From: Flavobacteriales bacterium CG_4_9_14_3_um_filter_32_8
Lineage (GTDB): Bacteria; Bacteroidota; Bacteroidia; Flavobacteriales_E; Vicingaceae
Length of the DNA: 5,895 bases
Assembly (NCBI GenBank): GCA_002790175.1
Contig: PFUQ01000176.1
Coordinates: 1 to 5,895 of the forward strand
Direction of reading: 5' to 3'
Under the pieces are notes generated by a model. It saw only the letters and a list, made by a program, of their open reading frames with translations, made no database searches and was not told the DNA's origin. Position numbers and translations under genes: made by a program. Of the stretch, positions 5,472-5,895 are shown piece after piece (position 1 is the stretch's first letter; the number at the start of each line of letters is the position of its first letter).

Positions 5472-5895
5472 CTATTTATTTTCTAGTTCTTTTATTCTTT
5501 TTTCCAGTTCGATAATATAAAGGGTTAGTTCTTCTATTTTTTGTAATAATAGAGCATCCATATTTCCTAAATTAATTCCTTTTTCTTTTACTTCTTTTTC
5601 GGATGGTACATCTGGTAAATGATTATTTTCTTTGATAAATTTTTCTACTTCTGTTAACGACTTTAATTGATAATTTTTGGCAAATACATAATCAGACCAA
5701 CCATTTAAAGTTACCATTATTTCGCGTGCAAGCAATAATCCATCAGTTCTCAGTTCTAAGGCATATTTTATATTTGTTGCACCACCACTTGTAATTGAAT
5801 TTGGACTCTTACCCCAATACCATCCTGTTTCAGTCATTCCAAAGCTTAGATATTGCCAGTCAGTTGTTGGCGTGGATGTAACCCATGCAGAACCA
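5472..5895 (-). CDS. C-terminal part of a larger surface/tail-fibre-like protein, cut by window edge
   Basis: Only the last 140 codons are present. The frame stays open past the first visible ATG (5835-5837) to the edge, reading GSAWVTSTPTTDWQYLSFG directly before it, so the real start is outside and the internal ATG is not the beginning. The visible part has a beta-rich region with WYWG and ALELRTDGLLLAREIMV. It is followed by the block YQLKSLTEVEKFIKENNHLP, then DVPSEKEVKEKG and a final heptad-like coiled coil, LLLQKIEELTLYIIELEKRI and beyond. This ending is common in Bacteroidota on large secreted repeat proteins and resembles the coiled-coil tail after peptidase S74-type (tail-fibre chaperone) domains, suggesting a trimeric assembly. 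I see no T9SS sorting domain. It is the upstream gene of the barrel/GH16 cluster, with a 2-base gap. Confidence 0.8.
   Translation of the reverse strand, partial: GSAWVTSTPTTDWQYLSFGMTETGWYWGKSPNSITSGGATNIKYALELRTDGLLLAREIMVTLNGWSDYVFAKNYQLKSLTEVEKFIKENNHLPDVPSEKEVKEKGINLGNMDALLLQKIEELTLYIIELEKRIKELENK

Noticed and set aside
5472..5837. A complete 121-residue protein starting at the ATG 5835-5837
   Set aside because: The frame continues without a stop to the window edge with protein-like sequence, so the ATG is internal to a larger gene.

Overview
The window looks like a stretch of chromosome from a member of the Bacteroidota, probably near the Flavobacteriales. The base composition is AT-rich. 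One protein ends in a type IX secretion (T9SS) type A sorting domain. PheS has the RNEAISARAHCFFHQVEGL block and the four-cysteine insert that I associate with this phylum. Promoter-like sites fit the phylum's TAnnTTTG -7 element, and Shine-Dalgarno sequences are largely absent. I cannot name a genus.

Layout from left to right. Positions 1-143 hold no gene I can support. An apparent two-gene operon on the minus strand follows: an exported cyclophilin-type peptidyl-prolyl isomerase (1173-1862) leads into pheS (144-1169) with a 3-base gap. A small plus-strand lipoprotein with a transthyretin/carboxypeptidase-regulatory-like fold (1904-2323) is transcribed away from the isomerase. Its stop codon directly abuts the stop of a convergent, uncharacterised 110-residue cytoplasmic protein (2324-2656). 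That gene is divergent from a CvpA-family membrane protein (2760-3296). Both genes of this pair have a promoter-like element only four bases before the ATG, so leaderless mRNAs are plausible.

The right part (3336-5895) is a minus-strand cluster of exported proteins read from the right edge inwards. First is the C-terminal end of a larger protein with a coiled-coil tail (5472 to the edge). Next, after 2 bases, is a 195-residue predicted outer-membrane beta-barrel protein (4882-5469). The last, overlapping it by 20 bases, is a 521-residue glycoside hydrolase family 16 (GH16) protein with a signal peptide, a middle beta-rich module and a T9SS sorting domain (3336-4901). Spacing suggests co-transcription of all three.

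The observation most worth checking is that the GH16 signature reads E-L-D-I-F-D instead of E-x-D-x-x-E. The general acid/base glutamate is replaced by aspartate, while the rest of the fold's landmarks are kept. The protein may be a weakened or altered enzyme, or a secreted glycan-binding protein. I saw no CRISPR array, transposase, tRNA, rRNA or clear phage or defence system, and no obviously new multi-gene system.
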